Source of the DNA: a bacterium
GTDB taxonomy: Bacteria; Myxococcota_A; Bradymonadia; UBA7976; UBA1532
DNA length: 19,426 nt
NCBI GenBank assembly: GCA_030424955.1
Contig: JAUHVS010000026.1
Span: 1 to 19,426, forward strand
Direction of reading: 5' to 3'
A program made the translations under genes and the position numbers. The notes under the pieces were generated by a model. The model was given only the letters and a program-made list of their open reading frames with translations, did no database searches and was not told where the DNA came from. Below, piece after piece: positions 7,201 to 15,288 of the stretch; position 1 is the first letter of the stretch, and each line of letters begins with the position of its first letter.

Positions 7201-10122
7201 TCAGCGCTCGCCGGGTGGGCGCCCCGACAGCAGGGTCACCAGCCGGTGCCACAGGCCGGGCGCCGGGGGCCTGCTCGGCGACTCGGGCCGGACCGCGAGC
7301 GACTGCACAGGGGTCACATCGGTGTCGGATGGGACCGGGCTGGGTCCGCGCCCCGGCGCCCTTGGGGCCGCTGAGGGGGGGGGGCGCGCGGGCTCGCGGG
7401 GCGGCCCCGGCTCGGGCGGCGGGGTCCCTGCGGGCGCCGTGCGCCAGGGCATCTGCGTAGGCAGCGGGGGGTCGACGCTGTCGTCGTCCTGCACCGGATC
7501 GTCGCTCGGCTCGAAGCCAAACCCGTCCTCGGTCACCACCACCCGCACGCCGCTGACCGCGTCGCCCTCGGCGAGCCGGTTGAGCACCGACGAGGACAGC
7601 CCGGGCAGCAGATCCTGGGTCAGGATGGCGTCGATGTTTCGGGCCCCCGCGTGGGACTCCGTGCAGCGGGCGACGATGGCGGCGATGGCGGCAGGGTCGA
7701 TGCCCAGCGGTACGCGGTGGGTGTCGGCGAAGCGGGCCTGGATGGCCTCCAGCTTGAGCCGCACGATGCGCGCCAGATCCTGCACGCCCAGCGGGTGGAA
7801 CGGCACCACGGTCATGCGCCCCAGCAGCGCGGCGGGGAAGGCGCTGAGCAGGGGCTCGCGCAGGGCCTCGCGGAGCGCCTGGGCCGAGGGCCGTGTCGGC
7901 CGGCGGCAGGCCCGCTCGATGACCTCTGTGCCGACGTTCGAGGTCAGCAGGATGATGGTGTTCTTGAAGTCCACCACCACGCCCTGTCCGTCCTCCAGCG
8001 TGCCCTTGTCGAACACCTGGAAGAACAGCTCCAGCACGTCCGGGTGGGCCTTCTCGACCTCATCCAGCAGCACGAGGGAGTAGGGCCGCCGCCGCACAGC
8101 CTCGGTGAGCACGCCGCCGCGGCCATAGCCCACGTAGCCGGGCGGGGCCCCCTTGAGCTGACTGACCGTGTGGCGCTCCTGGTACTCGCTCATGTTGATG
8201 ACGACCATGTTCTGGGCGCCGCCATACAAGGTCTCGGCCAGGGCCACGGCCGTCTCGGTCTTGCCCACCCCGCTCGGCCCCACCAACAGGAAGACGCCGA
8301 CGGGCTTGTGCGGATCCTCCAGCCCGGCGCGGCTCGTGCGGATCCGCCGCGCGATGGCGTCGACGGCCTCCGGCTGACCCACCACGCGCTCGCCGAGGGT
8401 GCCGTCCAGCCGCAGCATCGCCGACACCTCGTCGGTGAGCATTCGGCCCACCGGCACGCCGGTCCAGTCGGCGATGACCGAGGCCACCGCCCGCCGGTCC
8501 ACGTCCAGGGGCACCATGGGGTGCTCTCCCTGCAGCAGGGCCAGGTTCTCGCGCTCGGCCAGCAGCTGCTTGCGGATCTGGTCGGGCTTCGCGTGCCGGG
8601 TCTCGAGCCGGCCCTCAAGCTCGCGGATGCGCTCGACCTTCTGTCGCTCGGCGTGCCAGCGCGCCTCCAGCTCGGTGGACTGCCGCCGGGCCTCGTCGGT
8701 GGCCTCCAGCAGGTGCGCCAGCCGCTCGCGGTGATCGCCGTGGGTGGACTGCTCCCGCTCGAGCTGGCTGACCTCGGCCTCCAGGCGCTCCAGGTGTCGG
8801 GCGGCGTCCTCGACGGGGCCGGGGGTGCTGCGCAGCCCCACGCCGACCCGCGCACAGGCGGTGTCGATGACGCCGATGGCCTTGTCGGGCAGCTTGCGGC
8901 CGGTGAGGTAGCGCTGCGACAGGCGCACGGCGTCCTGTACGGCCTCATCCAGCACCCGCACGTTGTGGTGGCGCTCCAGGTGACCCACGAGCCCGCGCAC
9001 CATCGCGATGGCCGTCTCGGTCGTCGGCTCCTGCACCTGTACCACCTGGAACCGCCGCGCCAGGGCCGAGTCCGCCTCGAAGTACCGCTTGTATTCCGCC
9101 CAGGTGGTGGCGGCGATGGTGCGCAGCTCGCCCCGGGCCAGGGCCGGCTTGAGCAGGTTCGCGGCGTCCCCCTGACCGGCGGTGCCCCCCGCGCCGATGA
9201 GGCTGTGCGCCTCGTCGATGAACAGCACCACGGGCCGTACGGCGCGGTTGACCTCGTCGATGACCGCCTTGAGGCGCTGCTCGAACTCGCCCTGCACGCT
9301 CGCGCCCGCCTGGAGCAGCGCCAGATCGAGCAGCCGGAGCGACACGTTGCGCAGCCCGGGGGGCACGTCGCCGGTGGCGATCCGCCGGGCCAGCCCCTCC
9401 ACCACCGCGGTCTTGCCGACCCCCGCCTCGCCGGTGAGGATCGGGTTGTTCTGCCGGCGCCGCGCCAAGATGTCGATCACCTGCCGGATCTCGGCGTCCC
9501 GCCCGATGATCGGATCAATCTCGCCGGCCCGGGCCTTGGCCGTCAGATCCACCGTGTACTGGTCCAGCGCCTCGTGGGTCTCGCGCAGCTGAGAGGGGGC
9601 GAGGTCGAGGGCGGGGGGGGCCGTCATGGGGCCGGCCTGCGCGCTCCCCGACTCACCGGTGTGCGCGACGATCTGCTTCAGGTCGCGGCGCAGCAGATCG
9701 GGGTCCAGGCGCCGTAGGCTGGGGGCGGACTGCACCAGCAGATCGCGCAGGCCCTCGACCGTTCGGCAGGCCATGAGGATGGCGCCCGATCGCACGCGGT
9801 GGGCCTGCAGGTGCAGCGAGGCCACCAGCCAGGCCTCGCGGAGCAGCCGGGGCACCTGATCCGAGAAGGTGGGCACCTTGGTGTTGCCCCCCTTCAGCTC
9901 GTACAGCGTGCGATCCAGCTCCTGCACCACCAGCTCGGGGTCGATCCCGTAGTGCTGGAGCACCGCGCGCACGTCGGACTTGCGCTTGCGCAGCAGCTGG
10001 AGCAGCAGGTGCTCCACCTCGATGGTGTGGTGGCCCATCTGCACGCTCAGGCCGGCGGCGTCCTCCAGCGCCTTGCGGCTGGTGGGGTTCAGCGTGCTGA
10101 TGAGGGTCTTGAGATCGTCCAC
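7201..10122 (-). CDS. tssH: T6SS sheath-disassembly ATPase TssH (ClpV)
   Basis: This 973-residue Clp/Hsp100 AAA+ protein removes contracted TssB/TssC sheath in the cytoplasm so that subunits can be reused. The N-terminal Clp domain (1-150) begins DDLKTLISTLNPTSRKALE, as in the ClpV family. First ATPase: Walker A GEAGVGKT (231-238), Walker B VVLFIDE (298-304), pore region GEFEQR (278-283). A coiled-coil middle domain spans about 440-535. Second ATPase: Walker A GPSGVGKT (614-621), Walker B LVLLDEVE (683-690), pore loop GYVGYG (662-667). All nucleotide-binding motifs are intact. Residues 873-973 are an unusual acidic then proline-rich tail ending in an amphipathic stretch (LWHRLVTLLSG). The start is GTG with no clear Shine-Dalgarno, but an in-frame stop at 10153-10155 and the family N-terminus leave no better choice. 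Confidence 0.97.
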   Translation of the reverse strand: MDDLKTLISTLNPTSRKALEDAAGLSVQMGHHTIEVEHLLLQLLRKRKSDVRAVLQHYGIDPELVVQELDRTLYELKGGNTKVPTFSDQVPRLLREAWLVASLHLQAHRVRSGAILMACRTVEGLRDLLVQSAPSLRRLDPDLLRRDLKQIVAHTGESGSAQAGPMTAPPALDLAPSQLRETHEALDQYTVDLTAKARAGEIDPIIGRDAEIRQVIDILARRRQNNPILTGEAGVGKTAVVEGLARRIATGDVPPGLRNVSLRLLDLALLQAGASVQGEFEQRLKAVIDEVNRAVRPVVLFIDEAHSLIGAGGTAGQGDAANLLKPALARGELRTIAATTWAEYKRYFEADSALARRFQVVQVQEPTTETAIAMVRGLVGHLERHHNVRVLDEAVQDAVRLSQRYLTGRKLPDKAIGVIDTACARVGVGLRSTPGPVEDAARHLERLEAEVSQLEREQSTHGDHRERLAHLLEATDEARRQSTELEARWHAERQKVERIRELEGRLETRHAKPDQIRKQLLAERENLALLQGEHPMVPLDVDRRAVASVIADWTGVPVGRMLTDEVSAMLRLDGTLGERVVGQPEAVDAIARRIRTSRAGLEDPHKPVGVFLLVGPSGVGKTETAVALAETLYGGAQNMVVINMSEYQERHTVSQLKGAPPGYVGYGRGGVLTEAVRRRPYSLVLLDEVEKAHPDVLELFFQVFDKGTLEDGQGVVVDFKNTIILLTSNVGTEVIERACRRPTRPSAQALREALREPLLSAFPAALLGRMTVVPFHPLGVQDLARIVRLKLEAIQARFADTHRVPLGIDPAAIAAIVARCTESHAGARNIDAILTQDLLPGLSSSVLNRLAEGDAVSGVRVVVTEDGFGFEPSDDPVQDDDSVDPPLPTQMPWRTAPAGTPPPEPGPPREPARPPPSAAPRAPGRGPSPVPSDTDVTPVQSLAVRPESPSRPPAPGLWHRLVTLLSGRPPGER

Positions 10123-10186
10123 GGTGGCGTTCGCTGGCGGTGGCTGGCGTGGTCAGTGTCGCGCGGTCGGGCAGGGGACGCCAGAA

Positions 10187-10199
10187 GGTCAACTTGACC
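10187..10199. promoter_or_regulatory. GGTCAA-C-TTGACC inverted repeat between divergent genes
   Basis: This 6-bp perfect inverted repeat with a 1-bp centre lies in the 126-bp gap between the starts of tssH (leftward) and the OmpA-like gene (rightward). Its right arm, TTGACC, resembles a -35 box pointing at the OmpA-like gene. The best AT-rich block downstream (GAATAA, 10224-10229) is too far away for a normal sigma-70 spacing. It is a candidate operator acting on one or both genes. Confidence 0.4.
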
Positions 10200-10248
10200 C
10201 GCCTGGTGAAACTCGCAAAGCTCGAATAAGCCGAAACCCGAGTGAGCC

Positions 10249-10995
10249 GTGTCGCCGATGATCGAAGCCGAGCCAGCCGACGCGCCTGCGTTGCCAGACA
10301 GCGTGCCGGGGGAGGGCATCCCCGGTGCCGTGGCGTGGGCGACCACAGCCATGGGGCTGCTCCTGGGCGCGGCGACCTTCTGGGTCGTGCTCTCGTCCGA
10401 TGCGCCGGCCGTCGCCCGGCATCGGCCCCAAGCGCGGACGGCAGCGATGGCCGTCCCCCCGCCGGCGGCGCCTGCACCGACCCCCCGCGCGCTGGCCCCG
10501 CCTGTGGCGCCGGACGAGGCCCCCGTGGCTGCGCCCGCCCCGCCGCCGGAGGTCCCCGCGCTGGCGCCGGCGGTTCGCGACGAGGTCATGCAGCTCGACC
10601 CCGTCCTGGTGCCCCCGGGGACGGGCGATGACGCCTGCGTCGCGCTGCGCCTGGTGTACGCCCCGAACGCGCACAAGCCGGGCCGCGACGACCGCGCCCG
10701 GCTGCAGCGGCTGGCCGATCAGCTGCGGGGCGCGCCCGTGGATGAGATCCTCGTGCAGGCATACACCGACACCCAGGGGGACGCCGCCGAGAACCTGGCC
10801 CGCAGCCACCGGCGGGCGGTGTGGGTCCGGGAGGCCCTGGCGGGCGCTGGCGTCGACCGACGGCACCTCACGGCGCAGGCCTTTGGGGAGTATGTGCCCC
10901 AGCCGGGCATCGCCCCCGGCGATCCGCGCAACCGCCGGGTCGAGGTGCGGGTGCGCGGTGGCCAGTGCCCCGACCTGGAGGCCCCGGCGCCATGA
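10249..10995 (+). CDS. Membrane-anchored OmpA-like peptidoglycan-binding protein
   Basis: This 248-residue protein has a short cytoplasmic N-terminus, one membrane helix (about 27-49), a proline/alanine-rich spacer (about 60-125) and a C-terminal OmpA-like domain (about 130-236). The peptidoglycan motif is YTDTQG with D174, then N182 and R189. D174 and R189 have the 15-residue spacing of the Asp and Arg that contact diaminopimelate in OmpA, and NRRVEV (228-233) matches the domain's end. It should anchor in the inner membrane and reach the cell wall, as the OmpA part of TssL or TagL does in other T6SSs. No DotU/TssL domain is present, so it is not a full TssL. GTG at 10249 is used; ATG at 10258 is equally possible, and neither has a strong ribosome site. 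Its stop overlaps the next start by 4 nt. Confidence 0.85.
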   Translation: MSPMIEAEPADAPALPDSVPGEGIPGAVAWATTAMGLLLGAATFWVVLSSDAPAVARHRPQARTAAMAVPPPAAPAPTPRALAPPVAPDEAPVAAPAPPPEVPALAPAVRDEVMQLDPVLVPPGTGDDACVALRLVYAPNAHKPGRDDRARLQRLADQLRGAPVDEILVQAYTDTQGDAAENLARSHRRAVWVREALAGAGVDRRHLTAQAFGEYVPQPGIAPGDPRNRRVEVRVRGGQCPDLEAPAP

Positions 10996-11843
10996 TCGAG
11001 CTGTGGGGCGTTGGGATCGCGTCGGGCTTCGCGCTCTGGCTCGGCGGCTACCTGGTGGGCGCCCGCCGCGGGATCGCGGCGCGGGCTCAGCTCCGGCGGG
11101 CGTACGACCATGAGCACGCCCGGCGGCTGGCGGCGGAGGCTGAGACCACCCCGTCAGCGGCGGGCGGCGACGCCCGGGCCGAGCTGGACGCGGCCACCGT
11201 GCAGGCGCTGATCGCGCCCGTGCTGGCGCAGGGCAACGCGCACACCGCTGGCCTCATGGCCGAGGTGCAGCGCCTGACAGCGGCCCTCGCGGCGCGGGAC
11301 GCGGCCGAGCGCGCCGTGTCCGAGAGCGCCGCCGCGCCGGCCGCACACGATGCGGCCTGTGTGGCGCGGGTGACGCGTGCGGTCCAGGGTGTCATCGAGA
11401 CCGATCTGCTGGCCGCTGGGGGCGGCTCGCTGCGGCCGGGCCTGGTCGCGGTCATGGACGCGGCGGTCGCGACGGGCGTCATGCGGGGGGCCGTCATCAG
11501 CGATCCCAACGGGCTCCTCCTGGCCGCCAGCACGCGCGCGACGGCGCCGGAAGAGGTCGCCTCTGCGTGGGTCCACCTGGATCGCCTGGCCACCCAGGTT
11601 GAGGGCTCGGGCCAGGCGCCGCTGGCGACCTCGACCTTCATCGACGTCAACGGTCGGCACCTCAGCACCTGCTGGTTGGAGTCGTCGGGATGGCGCTGTC
11701 TGGTGACCGTCGACAGCGGCGATCAGCCCCTCCCGGCGGGGGCGATGCGCCCGCTCACCGACGGCCTGAACGCGGTGCTGGGGGCCACCCTGGGGCGGCC
11801 GTTCCCGCCGCTCCCCGGCCGCAGCCCGAGCGCGCGGACCTGA
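10992..11843 (+). CDS. Membrane-anchored Roadblock/LC7-like protein
   Basis: This 283-residue protein has an N-terminal membrane helix (about 3-23) followed by basic residues (R25, R26), suggesting a cytoplasmic body. An alanine-rich, probably coiled-coil region spans about 30-110. A C-terminal alpha/beta domain (about 148-265) contains GAVISDPNGLLLAAS (166-180) and later LVTVDSGDQPLP, the strand-turn-strand style of Roadblock/LC7 domains. Such domains commonly bind or regulate small Ras-like GTPases (MglB acting on MglA is the myxobacterial example), but no GTPase is in this window. ATG at 10992 overlaps the stop of the OmpA-like gene (ATGA), with GGAGG about 10 nt upstream inside that gene, so translation is probably coupled. 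The membrane anchor is clear; the Roadblock assignment is by pattern only and is less certain. Confidence 0.7.
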   Translation: MIELWGVGIASGFALWLGGYLVGARRGIAARAQLRRAYDHEHARRLAAEAETTPSAAGGDARAELDAATVQALIAPVLAQGNAHTAGLMAEVQRLTAALAARDAAERAVSESAAAPAAHDAACVARVTRAVQGVIETDLLAAGGGSLRPGLVAVMDAAVATGVMRGAVISDPNGLLLAASTRATAPEEVASAWVHLDRLATQVEGSGQAPLATSTFIDVNGRHLSTCWLESSGWRCLVTVDSGDQPLPAGAMRPLTDGLNAVLGATLGRPFPPLPGRSPSART

Positions 11844-11943
11844 GGGGATCCGATGGGCGCCGGGCGCTCCCCGTCAGAAAAGCGGACGTCATCCAGGGGT
11901 GAGCGCGGCTGCCCGGGTGCGGTCAGGCTCGGCTCAGCGCCGG

Positions 11944-11960
11944 CCGCGCGAGGGGCGCGG
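11944..11960. terminator. Hairpin between convergent genes
   Basis: CCGCGC-GAGGG-GCGCGG is a 6-bp perfect stem with a 5-nt loop, 5 nt past the tssG stop and about 100 nt past the Roadblock-like gene. It has no U-rich tail on either strand, so intrinsic termination is weak or Rho-assisted. The rest of 11844-11965 shows no gene. Confidence 0.3.
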
Positions 11961-11965
11961 GCGGA

Positions 11966-13504
11966 TCAGGCGGCGTCGCGGCGGGCGGTCGTGGGCATCT
12001 CAAGGCCAACCACCGTCAGCAGCCCGTCGCCCAGCTCGCTCCACAACACCCGGCGCCAGCGCTGGAGCTCAGCGGGGACCGGCAGGCTCCACTCGTAGGG
12101 CGTGGGCCGGCGCATCAGCGCCACGGCGATAGGCCGGGGACCGCCAACCTCGCGCAGCTTGCGCAGCAGCCCGATGATCTCGGGGCTCGGCGGACCGTCC
12201 GCGCGCACCAGCACCAGCAAGCGCACCCGCACGGGCAGCTCGCCGGCCGCCAGCTGATCGACCAGGGCGGTCTCGCGGGCGAACTGTGGGGCGAAGTCGG
12301 CCTCGTCCAGCCCGGCGACGTGTTGACCGAACTGCTCCTGTACGGCGGGGGGGATCAGGTCCAGATCCGTGGGCACGTCCTTGTAGCGCACCACGTGGAA
12401 GGGCTGATCATCGGCGGGGAGCAGCCGAGCGGCGAAGCTGACCTTCACCTCGCGGCTCTCCGGCAGGGGCCCGTTCAAGATCCACGACGTCCACCCCAGG
12501 CGGACCCCCTCGCGGGCGTTGAGCGCCGGGCGGCCAGGGGCGATCTCGGCGGGCTTCACCTGCACCTTCAGATCGAAGTCGTACGCTGAGCGCGCATAGA
12601 ACTGCGTCAGCTTGTACAGCGCCTCGAACCGGCCGCCGGTGGGCAGGAAGTCCACATAGTCCTGCCAGGTGAGGGGGCCCAGGTGCAGCGCGAACCGCGA
12701 CTGCGGGTCGAAGACCTGGCCGCCGGCGATGGTCGACACGCCCAGCCGGTTGTGGTGCTCGCCCGTAGTCAGGGCGGTGCGCTCGTTGGCGCCCAGGCGA
12801 ATCCAGCGGCCGCAGAGCTGCTCGCCGGTGACGGGCATCTTGAAGAAGTGGCTGAGCATGCGCTCCAGCCCGTGCATCGAGCGATCGTGCTGCCAGAACA
12901 GCCCGGCGTAATAGATGAGGTCGCGGGCCTCCAGGCCCCGCTCCCCCTCGAGCCGGTGGTTGACGTGGCGATCGAAGGCCGCCTGCGTGTCGGTGGGGCG
13001 CAAGCCGGCGAAGGCCAGCAGGTACTGGGCGTAGGGGTGCCGCTCGGGGGCCTCGGTGTGCAGCGTGGGCCGGTGCCGCTGGCGCACGCGGTACCACAGC
13101 GAGATCAGCCGGTGGTTGATGATGTCGAGGAACGCCTGCAGGGCGTGGTCGCCACGGCGGATGCGGTCGCGGATCAGCTCGGTATAGAAGAGCGGGAGCG
13201 GGCCGCGGGCGCCGGCCAGGCCAAGGAAGTTGACCGTGACCTGGGCCTGCTCGCCGTCCGCTGGGGTCGGCCGCACCGTGCGCAGATCGCTGGCGTGGAA
13301 CCCAAGATCGGCGTGCGCGCTGAAGCGCACCGGCTCCTCATCGGGATCGTCGCTGCCACCGGGGGGCGTGAGCACCTGGCCAGTGTCGGCCCGCCGGCGC
13401 CGCTCCAGGCCCTCCAGCAGCTTCACCAGCTGATAGAAGTCGAAGCGATACGGCGGATCGAAGTACCGGGCTAGCGCTTGCTCGTCGGGATGTTCGGCGG
13501 CCAT
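11966..13504 (-). CDS. tssG: T6SS baseplate protein TssG with extra C-terminal domain
   Basis: TssG joins TssF, TssE and TssK in the cytoplasmic wedge of the baseplate on which tube and sheath polymerise. The TssG body covers residues 1 to about 345: FDFYQLVKLLEGLE (21-34), VRFSAHADLGFHASDL (59-74), NFLGLAGARGPLPLFYTE (92-109) and GWTSWIL (337-343). The protein has 512 residues, whereas TssG usually ends near 330-370. The surplus (about 355-512, coding 11969-12442) contains an alpha/beta-looking stretch, VRVRLLVLVRADGPPSPEI, then LLRKLREVGG and a tryptophan-containing helix, but no visible P-loop. Its function is unknown. ATG at 13504 lies inside tssF with a 34-nt overlap, suggesting coupled translation. 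The next gene downstream is convergent. Confidence 0.93.
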   Translation of the reverse strand: MAAEHPDEQALARYFDPPYRFDFYQLVKLLEGLERRRRADTGQVLTPPGGSDDPDEEPVRFSAHADLGFHASDLRTVRPTPADGEQAQVTVNFLGLAGARGPLPLFYTELIRDRIRRGDHALQAFLDIINHRLISLWYRVRQRHRPTLHTEAPERHPYAQYLLAFAGLRPTDTQAAFDRHVNHRLEGERGLEARDLIYYAGLFWQHDRSMHGLERMLSHFFKMPVTGEQLCGRWIRLGANERTALTTGEHHNRLGVSTIAGGQVFDPQSRFALHLGPLTWQDYVDFLPTGGRFEALYKLTQFYARSAYDFDLKVQVKPAEIAPGRPALNAREGVRLGWTSWILNGPLPESREVKVSFAARLLPADDQPFHVVRYKDVPTDLDLIPPAVQEQFGQHVAGLDEADFAPQFARETALVDQLAAGELPVRVRLLVLVRADGPPSPEIIGLLRKLREVGGPRPIAVALMRRPTPYEWSLPVPAELQRWRRVLWSELGDGLLTVVGLEMPTTARRDAA

Positions 13505-15288
13505 ACCTTCCAGATCCCCTCACGCTGCCGCGACAGCATCACCAGCTGAGTGAAGACGTTGATGGACGAGTGGAGCCCGAAGTACTCGTTGAGGACCTGA
13601 CCCATCAGCAGCGGGCTCGCGCCGTTGAAGCGATCCTCGTCGATGGTCACCGTGATCCGCTGGACGCGCACGAAGCCTTGCCAGGACGCGTCGGAGGCGC
13701 GCAGCGCGACGCGCTCCTTCTGCACCGACACGATCGCCTGGAGCTGGGGCTCGATGGACTCCATGGAGGTGAACCCGTACACCCGAAGCTGCTCCTGCAG
13801 TGCGGACGTGAGGGCCTCTGGATCATCGGGCAGGCTCGAGTGACTCAGCGACAAGTGGCTGACCAGTCGCCACAGGCTCTCACCCTCCAGGGGGGGCGTC
13901 ACCTGAGCGGTGGGGCGGGTCAGCAGCTCCACCTTGGCGTGGGGGCCATCCTCGATGTTGAGCAGCTCACCGCGATCCAGGAACGTCGGCAGATCCCGGT
14001 TGGTGCACGTGAGGTGCGCGCGGTAGGTCTCTTCGAGGGGCAGGGCCGGCTCCATGCGGCGGTCGAGGAACGACAGGTAGATGTCGGTCCCGGGCACCTT
14101 CACGTTGCGGCTGGGGCGCCGGGCTGCGAGCCAGTACACCGTCTGAGGATCCGCGTTGTGCTGGCCGCCGTAGAGCGGCGCCAGGATCGTGGAGTCCGGG
14201 TCGAGGGTCAGGCTGGGCGTGATCGCGCGGATGGTGTGCACCTCAGTGGTGCGCTCCTCGCGGGAGTCGGGCTGCAGCAGGTACTCGAAGCTGCGCCCGG
14301 TGATGTTGATCGGCTCGCTGACCTTCTCAAACAGGTTGATGATCGGGGTGCAGCCCATGCGGAAGGTGTCGGGGCGCACGCTCAGCCGCTGCCGGGGCAT
14401 CGTGTCGAACATGAAGATCAGGTCGAGCTCGTCCGACGCCTGTGAGGCGTCGATGCCCTCGACATCGAAGAACATGAACTTCTCGGGGAACCCGAAGTAC
14501 TCCTGAAGCAGCGCGAAGCCCGTGAGCGCCTGCGGCGGCGTGGGCAGGATCACCTCGTCGGGGCGAAAGCCCACGGGCGCCACCTTGGCCTCGGGCGGCA
14601 TCTGGCCGCGGCCAGCGGGCTGGTTCGCGGGGACACAGGCGACGCCGACGCAGTGCGACAGCAGCAGCTCGTACAAGCCGCCCCGCACCCGGTCGTCGCC
14701 ATCGAGGAAGAGCCGCAGGTTGTCGAAGCCCAACAGGCGCAGCGGCTCCGAGTTCGTCTTGAGCCGCAGCCGCAGCACCGATCGCACCTTCGCGTAGTCG
14801 CGACCGCCCAGGAACCCGTGGGTCGCGGGCGCCTCGAACTTGGCCTCGGTGATCGAGATGGGCCACAGCGTGATCGGGTAGGTGGTGCGGAACCAGCAGG
14901 TGCGCCGCTGGAACGTGGTCTGCTGGTACAGCTTGGTGCCCGCGGGCATCACCTCGCCAGTGGTGAGCCCCGCGCCCCCCTCGTCGGGGGTGATCTGCGC
15001 GATGGCCATCGACGGCACCGGCAGGGTGAAGTGCGGGTACAGGTAGCCGAGCAGCCCGCTGGTGATCTCGGGCAGCTCGCCCTCGAGGTGGTGCTGCAGC
15101 TTGGCGGTCAGGAACGCAACGCCCTCGATCAACCGCTCCACATGGGGATCGGGAGAGGGCCCACCGTCGATCTCGAGCCGCTTGGCCACCCGGGGGTACT
15201 GCTGGGCGAACTTGGCGCCCATCCGGCGGAACCAGGTCAGCTCGTCGCGGTACCGGTTGAGGAGTGCCTCTTCAACGTCAACTGCCAT
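13471..15288 (-). CDS. tssF: T6SS baseplate protein TssF
   Basis: This 605-residue TssF is the main wedge subunit of the baseplate, two copies per wedge with one TssG. The N-terminus LLNRYRDELTWFRRMGAKFAQQYP (about 9-32) matches the family's conserved first helix, followed by PHVERLIEGVAFLTAKLQ (48-65) and LLGYLYPHFTLPVPSM (79-94). The centre has LQEYFGFPEKFMFFDVEG (261-278) and the C-terminus has EYFGLHSSINVFTQL. Length is normal. The frame is open to 15330, but ATG at 15288 is chosen because the family begins just there and GAGG precedes it. The first 11 nt overlap the end of tssE and the last 34 nt overlap tssG, giving a tight tssE-F-G block. Confidence 0.95.
   Translation of the reverse strand: MAVDVEEALLNRYRDELTWFRRMGAKFAQQYPRVAKRLEIDGGPSPDPHVERLIEGVAFLTAKLQHHLEGELPEITSGLLGYLYPHFTLPVPSMAIAQITPDEGGAGLTTGEVMPAGTKLYQQTTFQRRTCWFRTTYPITLWPISITEAKFEAPATHGFLGGRDYAKVRSVLRLRLKTNSEPLRLLGFDNLRLFLDGDDRVRGGLYELLLSHCVGVACVPANQPAGRGQMPPEAKVAPVGFRPDEVILPTPPQALTGFALLQEYFGFPEKFMFFDVEGIDASQASDELDLIFMFDTMPRQRLSVRPDTFRMGCTPIINLFEKVSEPINITGRSFEYLLQPDSREERTTEVHTIRAITPSLTLDPDSTILAPLYGGQHNADPQTVYWLAARRPSRNVKVPGTDIYLSFLDRRMEPALPLEETYRAHLTCTNRDLPTFLDRGELLNIEDGPHAKVELLTRPTAQVTPPLEGESLWRLVSHLSLSHSSLPDDPEALTSALQEQLRVYGFTSMESIEPQLQAIVSVQKERVALRASDASWQGFVRVQRITVTIDEDRFNGASPLLMGQVLNEYFGLHSSINVFTQLVMLSRQREGIWKVWPPNIPTSKR

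Noticed and set aside
7651..9717. Plus-strand frame of 688 codons
   Set aside because: It lies wholly opposite tssH, whose ATPase motifs are intact. Its translation is low-complexity and stop-free because of high GC.
10821..11843. Longer version of the Roadblock-like gene starting at 10821
   Set aside because: The extra N-terminal part lies out of frame inside the OmpA-like domain. ATG at 10992 gives a membrane helix at the N-terminus and the ATGA overlap.
11844..11965. Possible small gene between the convergent genes
   Set aside because: The short frames here overlap tssG antisense and lack a ribosome site or recognisable motif.
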